A stretch of DNA of 64,000 bases from the NCBI RefSeq assembly GCF_014803385.1, contig NZ_JACYFC010000001.1, positions 268,136 through 332,135 of the forward strand. Direction: 5' to 3'. The position numbers and the translations under genes were made by a program. This DNA comes from Marinomonas colpomeniae (GTDB lineage Bacteria > Pseudomonadota > Gammaproteobacteria > Pseudomonadales > Marinomonadaceae). Positions 1 to 9,419 of this stretch are shown here, in pieces (the stretch's first letter is position 1; every line of letters starts with the position of its first letter). A model generated the notes under the pieces. It saw only the letters and a program-made list of their open reading frames with translations. It made no database searches and had not been told where the DNA came from.

Positions 1-663
1 GCCAGCCTCATGTCCAAACAATTCACTTTCAATAAGACTTTCGCTGATGCCGCCGCAGTTAATGGCAATGAATCGGCTTTTGTTTCTGAGGCTGAATTGA
101 TGCAGCGCTCTGGCAACCACATCTTTTCCGCATCCCGTTTCGCCATAAATAATGGTGTCGATGTTGGCTTGAGCCAGTGAGGATATGTGCTGGCGAATAC
201 CTTTGATTGAAGCTGATTCGCCGATGATGAGCGCTTCTAATCCTGTTTGCTGGGCGATGTTTTGCTTTAAATTGCGGTTCTCTAAAACGAGCTGTCTTTT
301 GTCCGCAGCACGTTGTAGTTGATTGATTAGTTGCGCAGGTTGCAGTGGTTTTTCCAGAAAATCATAAGCGCCTTCTTTCATGGCTTCTATTGCCATTGGA
401 ATATCGCCGTGGCCGCTCATGAGTAAAACGGGCAACTCATTATCCAATTCTTGGGTGCGAGCAAGTAGGCTTAATCCATCCATTTTTGGCATTCTTACGT
501 CACTCAGAATAACCGCCGCACTGTTTTTATTTAATGAAATAAGCGCTTTTTCTGCTCTGATATGGCTTTCAACGTCAAAACCTTCTAGCTCAAGCATTTC
601 TGTTAAGGCTTCGATGATGGTTGGGTCGTCGTCGATAATGATTATTTTTATTGTGTTGTTCAT
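1..663 (-). CDS. NtrC-family sigma-54 response regulator (DctD-like), C-terminal part outside the window
   Basis: The gene runs off the left edge, and 221 codons from the ATG at 663 are visible. Residues 5-115 are a receiver domain: acidic pocket D11-D13, phospho-acceptor D55 in SDVRMPKMDG, S83 and K105. From about residue 142 an AAA+ sigma-54 activator domain begins, with Walker A GETGCGKD (174-181) and ELFGHE (214-219) just before the expected GAFTGA loop. A C-terminal Fis-type DNA-binding domain is expected but not seen. The kinase stop codon directly abuts this ATG, so the two genes form one operon and a cognate pair. DctD-like is the best family label. The true stimulus and targets are unknown. 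Confidence 0.92.
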   Translation of the reverse strand, partial: MNNTIKIIIIDDDPTIIEALTEMLELEGFDVESHIRAEKALISLNKNSAAVILSDVRMPKMDGLSLLARTQELDNELPVLLMSGHGDIPMAIEAMKEGAYDFLEKPLQPAQLINQLQRAADKRQLVLENRNLKQNIAQQTGLEALIIGESASIKGIRQHISSLAQANIDTIIYGETGCGKDVVARALHQFSLRNKSRFIAINCGGISESLIESELFGHEAG

Positions 664-2556
664 TTATCTTTCTGCCTTTTTTAATTCTAAGGTAAAGCTG
701 CTGCCTTTATTTGGTGCCGAGATAACGCGTATTTGTCCGCCAAAGTCTTGAATAATGTTGTAGCTAATAGACAGACCTAAGCCTAAACCTTGGCCGACTT
801 CTTTTTGAGTGAAAAAAGGGTCAAATATCTGATCTATTTGATCTTTTTCTATTCCTGTTCCTGTGTCATTGACGTTGATCATGACTTTATTGTCAGACTC
901 ATAAACCTCTATTGAAAGTTGTTTAACAGGTGCGCTTGATAAAGCATCAACGGCGTTGCTGATTAGGTTTACCATCACTTGCTCTAAACGGATGGGCTCG
1001 GCGAGAACATAAAGTGACGAATTACTCGCTTGGTAGCGAAACGTGCAGTTTTGGTCGTGGATCTGATTAAACATCAGTTCGATAGCGTCTTTTATAACGC
1101 TATCTAACAGCACTGGAGAAAGTTCTGTACCTGCCGCGCGGGCAAAGGCTTTTAGGTGTTTCGTGATGCGAGTGATTTTGTTGAGTAGCTGAGTGACTTT
1201 ATCTAGGCTATTTTGCGCCTTATTGATTTGACCTTGTTCCATGTGGCGACCAGCTGTATGCAAATGACTGGCTATCGCTGTAAGAGGCTGGTTTATTTCG
1301 TGAGTAATACCAACACCAAGCTGTCCTAAAGCCGCGAGTTTTCCGGCTTGTACCAATTCGTTTTGAGTCGCTTTTAGTTGTGCTTCAGCGGCGACACGCT
1401 CTTCAATTTCTGCTGCGAGAATGTGATTAGTACGCTCGACTTCAATGGCGGTTTGTTGGAAGTATTGAAGGTCTTTCGCCATGCTGGACACTTCATCATG
1501 TCCGACAATGCGTATTTGAACATCGAGCTGGGAGTTGGCAATGGCTTGCATGTTTCGTTGTAGCTCGATAATACGCTGTAAGACATTACGGCGTACATAA
1601 AACCAAGAGATAGCACAGGCCACACTCAAACTGATGAGCGATAAAAGTAAGATATTTCGAATACTGTTGTTAATGGATTTAATCGCGCCTTCTAGTGAGG
1701 CTCGGATGCTGGTGTTGGTGTAGTTTGTGTACTGGTTGATCTGAGCGGCTAGCTGTTGAATGTGTTGTTGGCTGTTCTCTAAGAGAAAGCTTTGTTGGTA
1801 CAGCAAATCCAACTCTTCATTTTTAAGCTGGAACAGGCTCCCTTGCCGTGAACTCATTTCCAGAAAGTCGGCTAATGACTGATTCAAAGAGGAAGGAGAT
1901 TGAGGTAACTGTGTTAAGTGTTGAGTGATTTCTTGACCCAATGTCTCAAGTCTTAAAAAGGTGTAATCCAGCTCATTAAAAGAGGAATCATTACTCACTT
2001 TTTCAATTAACCCTGAAAAGTAATATAGCCGGCTGATAATTTGATCTAATTCTGGTGAATGATTCAGCTGATTCATTTTGGATATTAGGTTTTGAAATAA
2101 TGGGAAAATCAGCACGGACTGCTTGGTTAACTCATGACGAATGACTTCTCGACGTTCCACACTTTGGTTTAGCAAGGTTAAGCTGTTTTGAATTTGGGTA
2201 ATGAGTTCAAGAAAATAGCGATTATAGTCAGGCAAGTTCTTCATGAGCGCATCCATATCACTAATGGCAATTTGTAGCGCGCTCATCGCATTTTCTCGAG
2301 ACGTTTTAGAGTCGCTGGTAACCAAAAGTGGGGCGGTTGCCACAATAAGTCGGCTTTTGTCGTTTAGTCGAGCCGCCGCGTCTAAACCAGGAATGTCTTG
2401 ATGTTTTAGTAATAAAAGGCGGTCGCTGAGTTGCAGATAGGTATTGGTCGCTAGCCCACTGGCAACTATGGTAATCGACGAAATGAGTACGAAGGCCAAA
2501 AAAAGCCTACCGCCAATGCCAATATGGCGAAGCCAGTAAAACGAAGGGATGCTCAT
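664..2556 (-). CDS. Membrane sensor histidine kinase with TorS-like helical sensor domain
   Basis: This 630-residue kinase is the partner of the downstream NtrC-type regulator. It has a transmembrane helix at about 14-36, a large periplasmic domain that looks entirely helical and rich in Leu and Gln (about 37-299), a second helix at about 301-321, and HAMP at about 320-372. HisKA follows, with phospho-acceptor H419 in the motif THEINQPL. The HATPase domain has NLISNAVDA, DTGTGI and GQGLGLGLSIS. The catalytic core resembles DctB. The sensor does not look like the PAS-type DctB domain and instead recalls the TorS helical bundle, from its N-terminal RLFLAF and IPGLDAAARL pattern. It has no receiver or Hpt domain, so it is not a hybrid. 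The ligand is unknown. Confidence 0.88.
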   Translation of the reverse strand: MSIPSFYWLRHIGIGGRLFLAFVLISSITIVASGLATNTYLQLSDRLLLLKHQDIPGLDAAARLNDKSRLIVATAPLLVTSDSKTSRENAMSALQIAISDMDALMKNLPDYNRYFLELITQIQNSLTLLNQSVERREVIRHELTKQSVLIFPLFQNLISKMNQLNHSPELDQIISRLYYFSGLIEKVSNDSSFNELDYTFLRLETLGQEITQHLTQLPQSPSSLNQSLADFLEMSSRQGSLFQLKNEELDLLYQQSFLLENSQQHIQQLAAQINQYTNYTNTSIRASLEGAIKSINNSIRNILLLSLISLSVACAISWFYVRRNVLQRIIELQRNMQAIANSQLDVQIRIVGHDEVSSMAKDLQYFQQTAIEVERTNHILAAEIEERVAAEAQLKATQNELVQAGKLAALGQLGVGITHEINQPLTAIASHLHTAGRHMEQGQINKAQNSLDKVTQLLNKITRITKHLKAFARAAGTELSPVLLDSVIKDAIELMFNQIHDQNCTFRYQASNSSLYVLAEPIRLEQVMVNLISNAVDALSSAPVKQLSIEVYESDNKVMINVNDTGTGIEKDQIDQIFDPFFTQKEVGQGLGLGLSISYNIIQDFGGQIRVISAPNKGSSFTLELKKAER

Positions 2557-2916
2557 TGGTGCTTGTCCTGTTATTTTTATAATTGGATGTTCTATTTTTA
2601 ATTCGATGTACTAATGAAAGATTGATGCCAACTCTGTAGCTCAATGATCACGGTCTTTTGTACCGAACAGAGGACAAAAGTGTCCCATCATAATCTTTTA
2701 ATCGGTTTCTTCAACATTCTACTAATTGAATTTGGTAATTAAAAAGTTCTCCTTCGTTCATGTTCAGTCATTGCAATTAAAAGAATTGATATATTTATAT
2801 ATGGATATTAATATATATGTTAAATCGTATGTTTTTTTGTTTCATCTATTTATAATATTTGTATGTCAGGCTTATAAGCTCATATTGTGTGTTTGGGGTT
2901 TGATTGGAGAAAGTGT
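2557..2916. other. AT-rich divergent intergenic region between kinase and arsH
   Basis: This 360-base gap separates the divergent kinase and arsH genes and should carry both promoters. It holds an interrupted palindrome at 2655-2685 and a -10-like TATAAT at 2851-2856 upstream of arsH, without a convincing -35. A very AT-rich imperfect inverted stretch lies at about 2788-2822. A short reading frame at 2726-2920 has no ribosome-binding site and no recognisable family, so I do not call it. No arsR gene or remnant is visible. Confidence 0.6.
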
Positions 2917-3636
2917 ATGACTGTATTGAATACTAGTTTAGCCAATGTAAATGAAGAGCAGTTTTCGGTGCCAAGTGTTGGGATATTTCATACTGGTGTG
3001 TCGACTCATCCTGTACGTATTTTGTTGCTTTATGGCTCGTTGCGCGAGCGTTCTTATAGTCGTTTAGTCATTGAAGAGTGCGCTCGATTACTGGAAAAAT
3101 ATGGTGCAGATGTTCGCATTTTCAATCCGACAGGTTTACCTCAACCGGATGGTAATGATGGTTCTCATCCGAAAGTTCGAGAGTTACGTGAGTTAATGAT
3201 TTGGTCTGAAGGGCAGGTTTGGTGTTCACCAGAACGGCATGGTGCGATGACCAGTATTCTAAAAAGCCAGATAGATTGGGTGCCTTTAAGTATTGGTGCT
3301 GTACGTCCTACACAAGGAAAAACGTTAGCGGTGATGCAGGTAAGTGGCGGCTCTCAATCATTCAATGCGGTTAATCAAATGCGTATTTTAGGGCGTTGGA
3401 TGCGTATGGTGACAATCCCTAATCAATCGTCTGTAGCTAAGGCATTTCTTGAATTCGACGAAGAGGGTCGAATGAAAGAGTCGTCTTATTATCGTCGTAT
3501 TGTTGATGTTGTTGAGGAGTTAATGAAATTTACCCTGTTATTAAGAGATAACAAAGATGTCTTAGTAGATCGTTATTCTGAGCGTGTAGAAAGTGCGGAA
3601 GAGCTATCAAAACGGGTAAATCAAAAATCAATTTAA
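2917..3636 (+). CDS. arsH: ArsH, NADPH-dependent FMN reductase / organoarsenical oxidase
   Basis: This 239-residue flavodoxin-fold protein belongs to the ArsH family, whose members use NADPH and FMN and can oxidise trivalent organoarsenicals. The phosphate-binding loop GSLRERSYS is at residues 40-48, and the family signature CSPERHG follows near residue 108. I chose the ATG at 2917 because GGAGA lies 6 bases upstream; a start at 2887 would add ten atypical residues. It is the first gene of arsH-acr3-arsC on the plus strand. The family call is solid. The physiological substrate in this organism is not known. Confidence 0.93.
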   Translation: MTVLNTSLANVNEEQFSVPSVGIFHTGVSTHPVRILLLYGSLRERSYSRLVIEECARLLEKYGADVRIFNPTGLPQPDGNDGSHPKVRELRELMIWSEGQVWCSPERHGAMTSILKSQIDWVPLSIGAVRPTQGKTLAVMQVSGGSQSFNAVNQMRILGRWMRMVTIPNQSSVAKAFLEFDEEGRMKESSYYRRIVDVVEELMKFTLLLRDNKDVLVDRYSERVESAEELSKRVNQKSI

Positions 3637-3665
3637 TTGTTTTGTTTTAAGACAAAGGTGTTGAA

Positions 3666-4682
3666 ATGGGCTTGTTCGAGCGTTATTTATCGGTTTGGGT
3701 TGGTTTGGCAATTCTTGTTGGCATGTTGCTAGGTTTTTTGGTACCAGAAGTATTTTCTCTGGTTGCGACCTTTGAATATGCTCATGTGAATTTAGTCGTA
3801 GGCGCGCTGATTTGGTTGATGATTTATCCAATGATGGTGCAAATTGATTTCTCCTCCATTAAAGATGTGGGTAAAAAACCAAAAGGTTTGGCATTAACCT
3901 TGATAATCAACTGGTTGATTAAGCCATTTACTATGGCGTTTTTGGGGTGGTTGTTTTTCAAAGTGTTATTTGTCGGTTGGGTGGATCCCCAAAGTGCGTC
4001 GGAATACATTGCCGGTATGATTTTATTAGGTGTGGCGCCTTGTACTGCGATGGTGTTTGTTTGGAGTCAATTAACAAAGGGTGATGCTAATTACACCTTG
4101 GTTCAAGTGTCGATAAACGACATTATTATGGTTTTCGCCTTTGCGCCCATTGCCGGTTTCTTATTGGGAGCCAGTGATATTACGGTGCCTTGGGATACCT
4201 TGTTATTTTCGGTTGTTTTATATGTTTTGGTTCCGCTCATTGCAGGTATTGTGACCCGTAAACGTTTGGATAAAGGCGATGATCACAGTAAGTTAAAGTC
4301 TTTTCTATCTACAATGAAGCCTTGGTCTATTGTTGGTTTGCTGTCAACGGTTGTTCTTTTGTTCGGTTTTCAATCGAATACTATTTTGGACCAGCCACAA
4401 ACTATTCTACTTATTGCTATCCCTTTATTGATTCAAACCTACGGTATTTTTGCCTTGGCCTATTGGTTGGCGAAGAAAATGAAACTTCCTCATGATGTGG
4501 CGGCACCAGCGTCTATGATCGGTTCATCGAATTTCTTTGAATTAGCCGTTGCAGTGGCGATTTCCTTGTTTGGGTTGCACTCTGGTGCGGCGTTGGCAAC
4601 GGTTGTTGGTGTGTTGGTTGAAGTGCCTGTGATGTTGTCTTTGGTGTGGTTTGCGAATCGTACGAGACGTTATTTTCCATAA
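3666..4682 (+). CDS. acr3: ACR3-family arsenite efflux permease
   Basis: This 338-residue, highly hydrophobic protein should have about ten membrane helices and export arsenite across the inner membrane using the proton gradient. Family hallmarks are visible: an N-terminal [12 protein letters not shown] segment, the conserved cysteine C126 in [13 protein letters not shown], the charged KGDANYTL segment that follows, and a glutamate in a late helix (VLVEVPVML). It lies 29 bases after arsH with an AGGTG ribosome-binding site, so it is co-transcribed. ACR3 is distinct from the ArsB antiporter, and the sequence fits ACR3. Confidence 0.94.
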   Translation: MGLFERYLSVWVGLAILVGMLLGFLVPEVFSLVATFEYAHVNLVVGALIWLMIYPMMVQIDFSSIKDVGKKPKGLALTLIINWLIKPFTMAFLGWLFFKVLFVGWVDPQSASEYIAGMILLGVAPCTAMVFVWSQLTKGDANYTLVQVSINDIIMVFAFAPIAGFLLGASDITVPWDTLLFSVVLYVLVPLIAGIVTRKRLDKGDDHSKLKSFLSTMKPWSIVGLLSTVVLLFGFQSNTILDQPQTILLIAIPLLIQTYGIFALAYWLAKKMKLPHDVAAPASMIGSSNFFELAVAVAISLFGLHSGAALATVVGVLVEVPVMLSLVWFANRTRRYFP

Positions 4683-4714
4683 TTTAGTAGACTTAATAAA
4701 ACGAGGAGTTTGCA

Positions 4715-5134
4715 ATGGTTGTCATTCATCATAATCCTGAGTGCGGAACATCGCGTAATGTATTGGCAATTATTCGCGCTGCTGGATATGAACCAAGGGT
4801 AATTGAATACATTAAAGAAGGTTGGACTAAGCCTCAGTTATTGGCTTTGTTTGCTGCAGCGGATTTGACGCCAAGAACGGCTTTAAGAACCACAAAATCA
4901 CCAGCGGAAGAGTTGGGTTTATTAGGCGAATCGGTTTCCGATGAGGTTTTATTAGCTGCAATGTTAAAACACCCTGTGTTGGTTAATCGTCCTATTGTGT
5001 GTACTCCAAAAGGGGTGAAGCTCTGCCGTCCAAGTGAAACTGTATTGGATTTACTAGAAAAATGGCCTGAGTCTAATTTTGAAAAAGAAGATGGTGAAAA
5101 AGTCTTAGATAAAAATGGACGGCGCATGAGCTGA
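4715..5134 (+). CDS. arsC: Arsenate reductase, glutaredoxin-coupled ArsC family
   Basis: The product has 139 residues, the usual length for the thioredoxin-fold ArsC/Spx family. The catalytic cysteine C10 sits in HHNPECGTSRN. Arginines expected to bind arsenate appear in the RTALRTTKSPAEE region and in VNRPIV. It reduces arsenate to arsenite, which ACR3 then exports. GAGGAG precedes the ATG, and the gene follows acr3 by 32 bases. No terminator is obvious after it. ArsC and ArsH together suggest the cell handles both inorganic arsenate and methylated arsenicals. Confidence 0.94.
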   Translation: MVVIHHNPECGTSRNVLAIIRAAGYEPRVIEYIKEGWTKPQLLALFAAADLTPRTALRTTKSPAEELGLLGESVSDEVLLAAMLKHPVLVNRPIVCTPKGVKLCRPSETVLDLLEKWPESNFEKEDGEKVLDKNGRRMS

Positions 5135-5302
5135 TGGGAAGAAGCGTGTAAATAACGTTTGCATGTGGTGCTGTATTTGGTGTTTTAAGTCAATTGATTG
5201 TGCATTTGCATAAAATCAGCGAAAATAGAGCAACGTAATTTAACCTCATTTTTACGCATCTTTTTTGAGTTGCGTCTCATGTACAGTAGAAGACCCTAAA
5301 TC

Positions 5303-6886
5303 ATGTCTCAAGAGTTTATCGATCAAGTCGAGCAGCGTCGAACCTTTGCTATTATTTCTCACCCTGATGCGGGTAAAACCACGATTACAGAAAAACTGCT
5401 GTTGTTAGGTCAACTAATTCAAACAGCGGGCTCTGTAAAGGGTAGAAAAGGTGATAAACATGCAACGTCTGATTGGATGGCAATGGAGAAGCAGCGTGGT
5501 ATTTCTATTACGTCTTCTGTTATGCAGTTTCCATATAAAGAACGTATGGTTAACTTGCTCGATACACCTGGACATGAAGATTTCTCGGAAGACACATATC
5601 GAACGCTAACGGCTGTTGACTCAGTGTTGATGATCATTGATGGCGCGAAAGGTGTCGAGGATCGTACTATTAAGTTGATGGATGTATGTCGTTTACGTGA
5701 TACACCAATTTTAACCTTCATCAATAAAATGGACCGTGATATTCGCGATCCAATTGATCTATTAGATGAAGTAGAGGAAGTTCTAAAAATAGCGGCGGCA
5801 CCCATTACTTGGCCAATCGGTATGAGTACCTTTTTTAAAGGTGTTTACAATCTTTATACTGATACTATTCATATCTTTGTTCGTGGTCGTGGTCATACTT
5901 TAACTGATGATATTCGTATTGAAGGTTTGCAATCGGACGAAGCAAAAGAATTGCTTGGTGACGAATGGGAAGCTTATGTTGATGAAGTTGAGTTGGTTCG
6001 TGGTGCCAGTCATCAATTCGATCATGAGGCGTATTTAGCTGGTGAGTTAACGCCAGTTTTCTTTGGTACTGCTTTGTCTAATTTTGGTGTTCGTGAAATG
6101 CTAGATGGCTTTGTTGATTGGGCTCCTTCTCCAATTGGACGTGAAACGAATACACGTGCGGTTGATTCGTTGGAAGCAAAATTCTCTGGTTTCATCTTTA
6201 AAATACAAGCGAATATGGACCCGAAGCATCGTGACCGTATTGCGTTTATGCGTGTGTGCTCTGGTACTTATAGTCGTGGTATGAAAATGCGTCATTGTCG
6301 TTTAGGTAAGGACATTAAGATCACCGATGCTGTGTCGTTTACAGCGGGTGATCGTGAAGGTGTTGATGAGGCATTTTCTGGCGATATTATTGGTTTGCAT
6401 AACCACGGAACAATTCAGATTGGTGATACTTTTACTGAAGGTGAAGATCTTAAATTTACGGGTATTCCTCATTTTGCCCCTGAGCTTTTTCGCCGAGTTC
6501 GTCTAAAAGATCCAATGAAGATGAAAGCGTTGCAGAAAGGTTTGCAGCAGTTGTCTGAAGAAGGTTCTACGCAGTTGTTTATGCCGTTTCGTAATAATGA
6601 CCTTATTGTTGGTGCGGTAGGTCAATTGCAGTATGAAGTAGTGGCATATCGCTTAAAAGATGAATACAAGGTTGAATGTATTTATGAACCGATTAGCGTT
6701 AACACCGCTCGTTGGGTTGAGTGTGATGATCCGAAAAAATTCGAAGAGTTTCAAAATAAATGCCGTGATAATTTAGCGATAGATGGTGGCGGCCACCTTA
6801 CATATTTAGCACCAACTCGTGTGAATTTAATGATGGCCGAAGAGAAGTGGCCTGATGTTCGTTTCCGTTCAACACGCGAGCATTGA
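5303..6886 (+). CDS. prfC: Peptide chain release factor 3 (RF3)
   Basis: RF3 is a translational GTPase that recycles RF1 and RF2 from the ribosome after peptide release. The product has 527 residues, a normal length. The G domain shows the P-loop HPDAGKTT (20-27), the switch segment [12 protein letters not shown], the G3 motif [11 protein letters not shown] and the G4 motif NKMD. The C-terminal domains follow RF3 proteins to the end ([11 protein letters not shown]). The 168-base gap upstream has no clear strong ribosome-binding site. The neighbours, ars genes before and erpA after, are not functionally linked. Confidence 0.97.
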   Translation: MSQEFIDQVEQRRTFAIISHPDAGKTTITEKLLLLGQLIQTAGSVKGRKGDKHATSDWMAMEKQRGISITSSVMQFPYKERMVNLLDTPGHEDFSEDTYRTLTAVDSVLMIIDGAKGVEDRTIKLMDVCRLRDTPILTFINKMDRDIRDPIDLLDEVEEVLKIAAAPITWPIGMSTFFKGVYNLYTDTIHIFVRGRGHTLTDDIRIEGLQSDEAKELLGDEWEAYVDEVELVRGASHQFDHEAYLAGELTPVFFGTALSNFGVREMLDGFVDWAPSPIGRETNTRAVDSLEAKFSGFIFKIQANMDPKHRDRIAFMRVCSGTYSRGMKMRHCRLGKDIKITDAVSFTAGDREGVDEAFSGDIIGLHNHGTIQIGDTFTEGEDLKFTGIPHFAPELFRRVRLKDPMKMKALQKGLQQLSEEGSTQLFMPFRNNDLIVGAVGQLQYEVVAYRLKDEYKVECIYEPISVNTARWVECDDPKKFEEFQNKCRDNLAIDGGGHLTYLAPTRVNLMMAEEKWPDVRFRSTREH

Positions 6887-6893
6887 TCAATAC

Positions 6894-6923
6894 TTGACTA
6901 AAACACTTGGTTAAGACGATAAT
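6894..6923 (+). promoter_or_regulatory. Probable sigma-70 promoter of erpA
   Basis: TTGACT at 6894-6899 and GATAAT at 6918-6923 are separated by 18 bases, in the gap between prfC and erpA. Five of six bases match consensus in each hexamer. Start sites have not been measured. Confidence 0.55.
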
Positions 6924-6971
6924 TCAACTATTGTAAACTGTATTTATTTAAATGATGTTAGTGGTGTCAAA

Positions 6972-7319
6972 ATGAGTGGTGTTGAATCAGTAGATCCTAT
7001 TGAGTTTACAGGGGCGGCGGCTGCGAAGTTGAAATCTTTGATTGATGAAGAAGAGAATGATCGGCTCATGTTGCGTGTCTACGTGACGGGTGGTGGTTGT
7101 TCTGGCTTTCAGTATGGCTTTACTTTCGACGAAGAGTATCAAGAAGACGATACTGAAGTTAAGCGTGATGGTGTGAGTTTGGTGGTTGACCCATTGAGTT
7201 TTCAGTATCTTGTTGGGTCGGAAGTTGATTATAAGGAGAATCTAGAGGGTTCTCGTTTTATGGTTCAGAACCCTAACGCCGCATCGACTTGTGGTTGTGG
7301 TGCTAGCTTTAGTATTTAA
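6972..7319 (+). CDS. erpA: Iron-sulfur cluster insertion protein ErpA (A-type carrier)
   Basis: This 115-residue A-type Fe-S carrier delivers clusters to apoproteins, including isoprenoid biosynthesis enzymes in Enterobacteria. The three invariant cysteines are present: C43 in GGGCSGFQ, and C107 and C109 in the terminal STCGCGASF. The lead-in [17 protein letters not shown] is typical of ErpA rather than IscA or SufA. The gene appears monocistronic, with its own promoter upstream and a hairpin terminator downstream. Confidence 0.95.
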   Translation: MSGVESVDPIEFTGAAAAKLKSLIDEEENDRLMLRVYVTGGGCSGFQYGFTFDEEYQEDDTEVKRDGVSLVVDPLSFQYLVGSEVDYKENLEGSRFMVQNPNAASTCGCGASFSI

Positions 7320-7334
7320 TTGCTAATAAGTATT

Positions 7335-7371
7335 AAGAAGCCCCTCGTACGAATGTGCGAGGGGCTTCTTT
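7335..7371. terminator. Rho-independent terminator between erpA and the convergent gene
   Basis: A 13-base-pair stem (AAGAAGCCCCTCG at 7335-7347 with its complement at 7358-7370) closes a ten-base loop. The T tract after erpA is short and interrupted. The flanking genes converge, so the hairpin may serve both. Confidence 0.75.
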
Positions 7372-7394
7372 GTTTTACATCGAATAAAAAACTA

Positions 7395-8237
7395 TTAGGC
7401 CTGGATGTGAAGGTTGCTTGCCTGACGTGATTTCTCATCATCGTCAATAAAGCTATTATCTAGTGGTTTGTAGTCTCCGACAAATAGTAGACCAATTTTA
7501 TTATCACCTAGCGCAACAGGTGAGAGTCTATTATTTTTGGCACGCCATATTCTTAATCCAAATACCTTAGGAGATATATCGCTTTCGGTTGTTGTTAATT
7601 GGCTTTGGTTTATATGCGCATAAAGTGGAGATAGCTGATCTGATTCGCCATCTTGATCTAGTAATATATGGTGGTGAGTGGGTTGTTGATTTAGAAAGTC
7701 TGGTGGATAGGGTGTATTTAGAACAGGCAGCCAGCTTTCCTTAGGAAAGGTGTGAAACATATCTAATGTTTCTGGTGATCCATTATGAGGTGATAGCAGT
7801 AGTGTCATTTCAACAGGTATATCATATGAGGGTTTGACTGGAATATGGAAAATTAACTGTTTTGCTGGGCGTCGACTTGGCTCAGGTGTCGCATAGGCTG
7901 CATTTGTTTTAGATTTTTCAGTATCCATAGGAGGAATTTGTAAGAAAACTCTCCAATCTTTACTGTCTAGATCAAGTTCTTCTGGTGAATGTAGGTGTAA
8001 TTTAGAGCCCATTACATGGCTTAATACATGTTCAATGAGGTTTGCGAAAATACTTGTGGAGGCTGTCAGAGGTTGTTTAGTATAGCTGTCTAGGTGTATT
8101 TCTTTTACTTGGTGGGCAGCCGAACTCAAATCAACAGAATCTTTATTGCTTTTTATAGAGCGGGTTGTAGTTCTAATAAGCGATTTTTTATCACTCGATT
8201 GAGTGTTGGCTCTACTTATGGCCTCTATAAATAGCAT
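7395..8237 (-). CDS. Conserved-looking protein of unknown function
   Basis: I do not recognise this 280-residue protein. The start at 8237 is well supported by AAGGAGC six bases upstream; a longer frame would add 13 residues without such a site. It has no signal peptide and no membrane helix. The N-terminal 60 residues are polar. Residues about 60-180 mix hydrophobic strands with Pro-rich turns, for example KQLIFHIPVKPSYDIPVEM. A hydrophobic stretch near the C-terminus (NKIGLLFVGDY) ends in a polar tail. It converges on erpA and lies upstream in direction from nothing obviously related; yhbY follows the same strand about 100 bases away. It could be a cytoplasmic, lineage-specific protein. Confidence 0.7.
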   Translation of the reverse strand: MLFIEAISRANTQSSDKKSLIRTTTRSIKSNKDSVDLSSAAHQVKEIHLDSYTKQPLTASTSIFANLIEHVLSHVMGSKLHLHSPEELDLDSKDWRVFLQIPPMDTEKSKTNAAYATPEPSRRPAKQLIFHIPVKPSYDIPVEMTLLLSPHNGSPETLDMFHTFPKESWLPVLNTPYPPDFLNQQPTHHHILLDQDGESDQLSPLYAHINQSQLTTTESDISPKVFGLRIWRAKNNRLSPVALGDNKIGLLFVGDYKPLDNSFIDDDEKSRQASNLHIQA

Positions 8238-8336
8238 GATATAGCTCCTTTGATGACTGTCAAAGGTATCGGCCAAATATTAAAAGAGTTTAGAGATAGT
8301 CGTTTTTTGAGTAAAAAGACTATCTCATTCGTCGTA

Positions 8337-8639
8337 TTAGCGTAGTAAATTAGACAATTTTGGATTTGGCTCTAACGCAGCGCGGTAGAAAAGAGCGACT
8401 TTACCGATTGTTTGTACAGTTTCGCATTTCATTATTTTACTAATTTCTGCAATAAGGGCTGTACGAACTTCACGATCAGTGATGCTGATACGAATCTTTA
8501 CAAGTTCATGGTCTTCTAACGCACGGTCTATCTCGGTTAGCACTGTTTCTGTTAAACCGTTTCCTGCAATCATTACCACTGGATTAAGTGCGTGACCGAT
8601 TAGGCGAAATTGCTTTTTTTGGGCGTTTGTAATGCTCAT
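8337..8639 (-). CDS. yhbY: YhbY, CRM-domain ribosome-associated RNA-binding protein
   Basis: The product is 100 residues and consists of a single CRM domain. Members associate with the pre-50S ribosomal subunit. Visible features are the opening TNAQKKQFRLIGHALNPVVMI, the GNGLT turn in place of the usual GxxG-type loop, and the conserved HELVKIRI strand. It is divergent from rlmE, which modifies 23S rRNA. That arrangement is common in gammaproteobacteria and fits a shared role in 50S maturation. Confidence 0.94.
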   Translation of the reverse strand: MSITNAQKKQFRLIGHALNPVVMIAGNGLTETVLTEIDRALEDHELVKIRISITDREVRTALIAEISKIMKCETVQTIGKVALFYRAALEPNPKLSNLLR

Positions 8640-8738
8640 AGTAATTTTTTCTCATCTTAGTTGACCCTCTTTATTGGAGGCTTTAGAGGTTAAGGGATAT
8701 TATAGCGGAATATTGACTGATTTAGGTATGATGAAAAC

Positions 8739-9359
8739 GTGGCAAGATCAAAAAGTAGTAATAGTTGGATGAAGGAACATTTTGACGATACATATGTCAA
8801 AAAATCCCAACAAGATGGTTATCGCTCTAGAGCCAGTTATAAACTGATAGAGATTAACGATAAAGACAAGTTGTTTCGCCCGGCTATGAAGGTGGTTGAC
8901 TTGGGAGCGGCCCCTGGTGGTTGGTCTCAGGTAGCAGCGAAATTGGTTGGTGATAAAGGGACTATTGTCGCTTCTGATATTTTAGAGATGTCACCTTTGG
9001 CTGGGGTTACTTTCGTGCAAGGGGATTTTACTGAGCAAGATGTTTATGAAGCAATCTTGGCTGAAATGGGAGATGAGAAAGCAGATCTTGTAATTTCAGA
9101 TATGGCCCCCAATATGAGTGGTAATAGTTCTTCTGATCAGCCACAAGCTATGTATCTGGTAGAACTTGCTTTGGACATGGCAGCTCAAGTGTTGCGTCCG
9201 GGCGGGAATTTTTTGGTGAAAGTGTTTCAAGGTGAAGGGTTTGAGGAATACCTCAAGGCCATGCGGGCTCAATTTTCGTCTGTTATAACGCGGAAACCAG
9301 ATGCGTCACGAGCAAGAAGTCGTGAAGTTTACTTATTAGGAAGACAATATAAAGGTTAA
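8739..9359 (+). CDS. rlmE: 23S rRNA 2'-O-ribose methyltransferase RlmE (FtsJ/RrmJ)
   Basis: RlmE methylates U2552 in the A loop of 23S rRNA, using S-adenosylmethionine. The 206-residue product has the SAM-binding motif [15 protein letters not shown] at about 52-66, the catalytic-region motif SDMAPNMSG, and the lysine in [10 protein letters not shown]. The start is a GTG at 8739, set by homology ([11 protein letters not shown]). No strong ribosome-binding site precedes it. It lies directly upstream of ftsH, the usual rlmE-ftsH pair. Confidence 0.96.
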   Translation: MARSKSSNSWMKEHFDDTYVKKSQQDGYRSRASYKLIEINDKDKLFRPAMKVVDLGAAPGGWSQVAAKLVGDKGTIVASDILEMSPLAGVTFVQGDFTEQDVYEAILAEMGDEKADLVISDMAPNMSGNSSSDQPQAMYLVELALDMAAQVLRPGGNFLVKVFQGEGFEEYLKAMRAQFSSVITRKPDASRARSREVYLLGRQYKG

Positions 9360-9419
9360 TCGGAAATGTTCTGGTATTATTGCCAGAGACATTAAAAATA
9401 ACCGTTTAGAGGTGTGCTC

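Noticed and set aside
2726..2920. A 64-codon frame upstream of arsH that might be a remnant of arsR
   Set aside because: No ribosome-binding site, no helix-turn-helix or ArsR metal-binding cysteines, and a composition driven by AT-rich DNA. It overlaps the probable arsH promoter.
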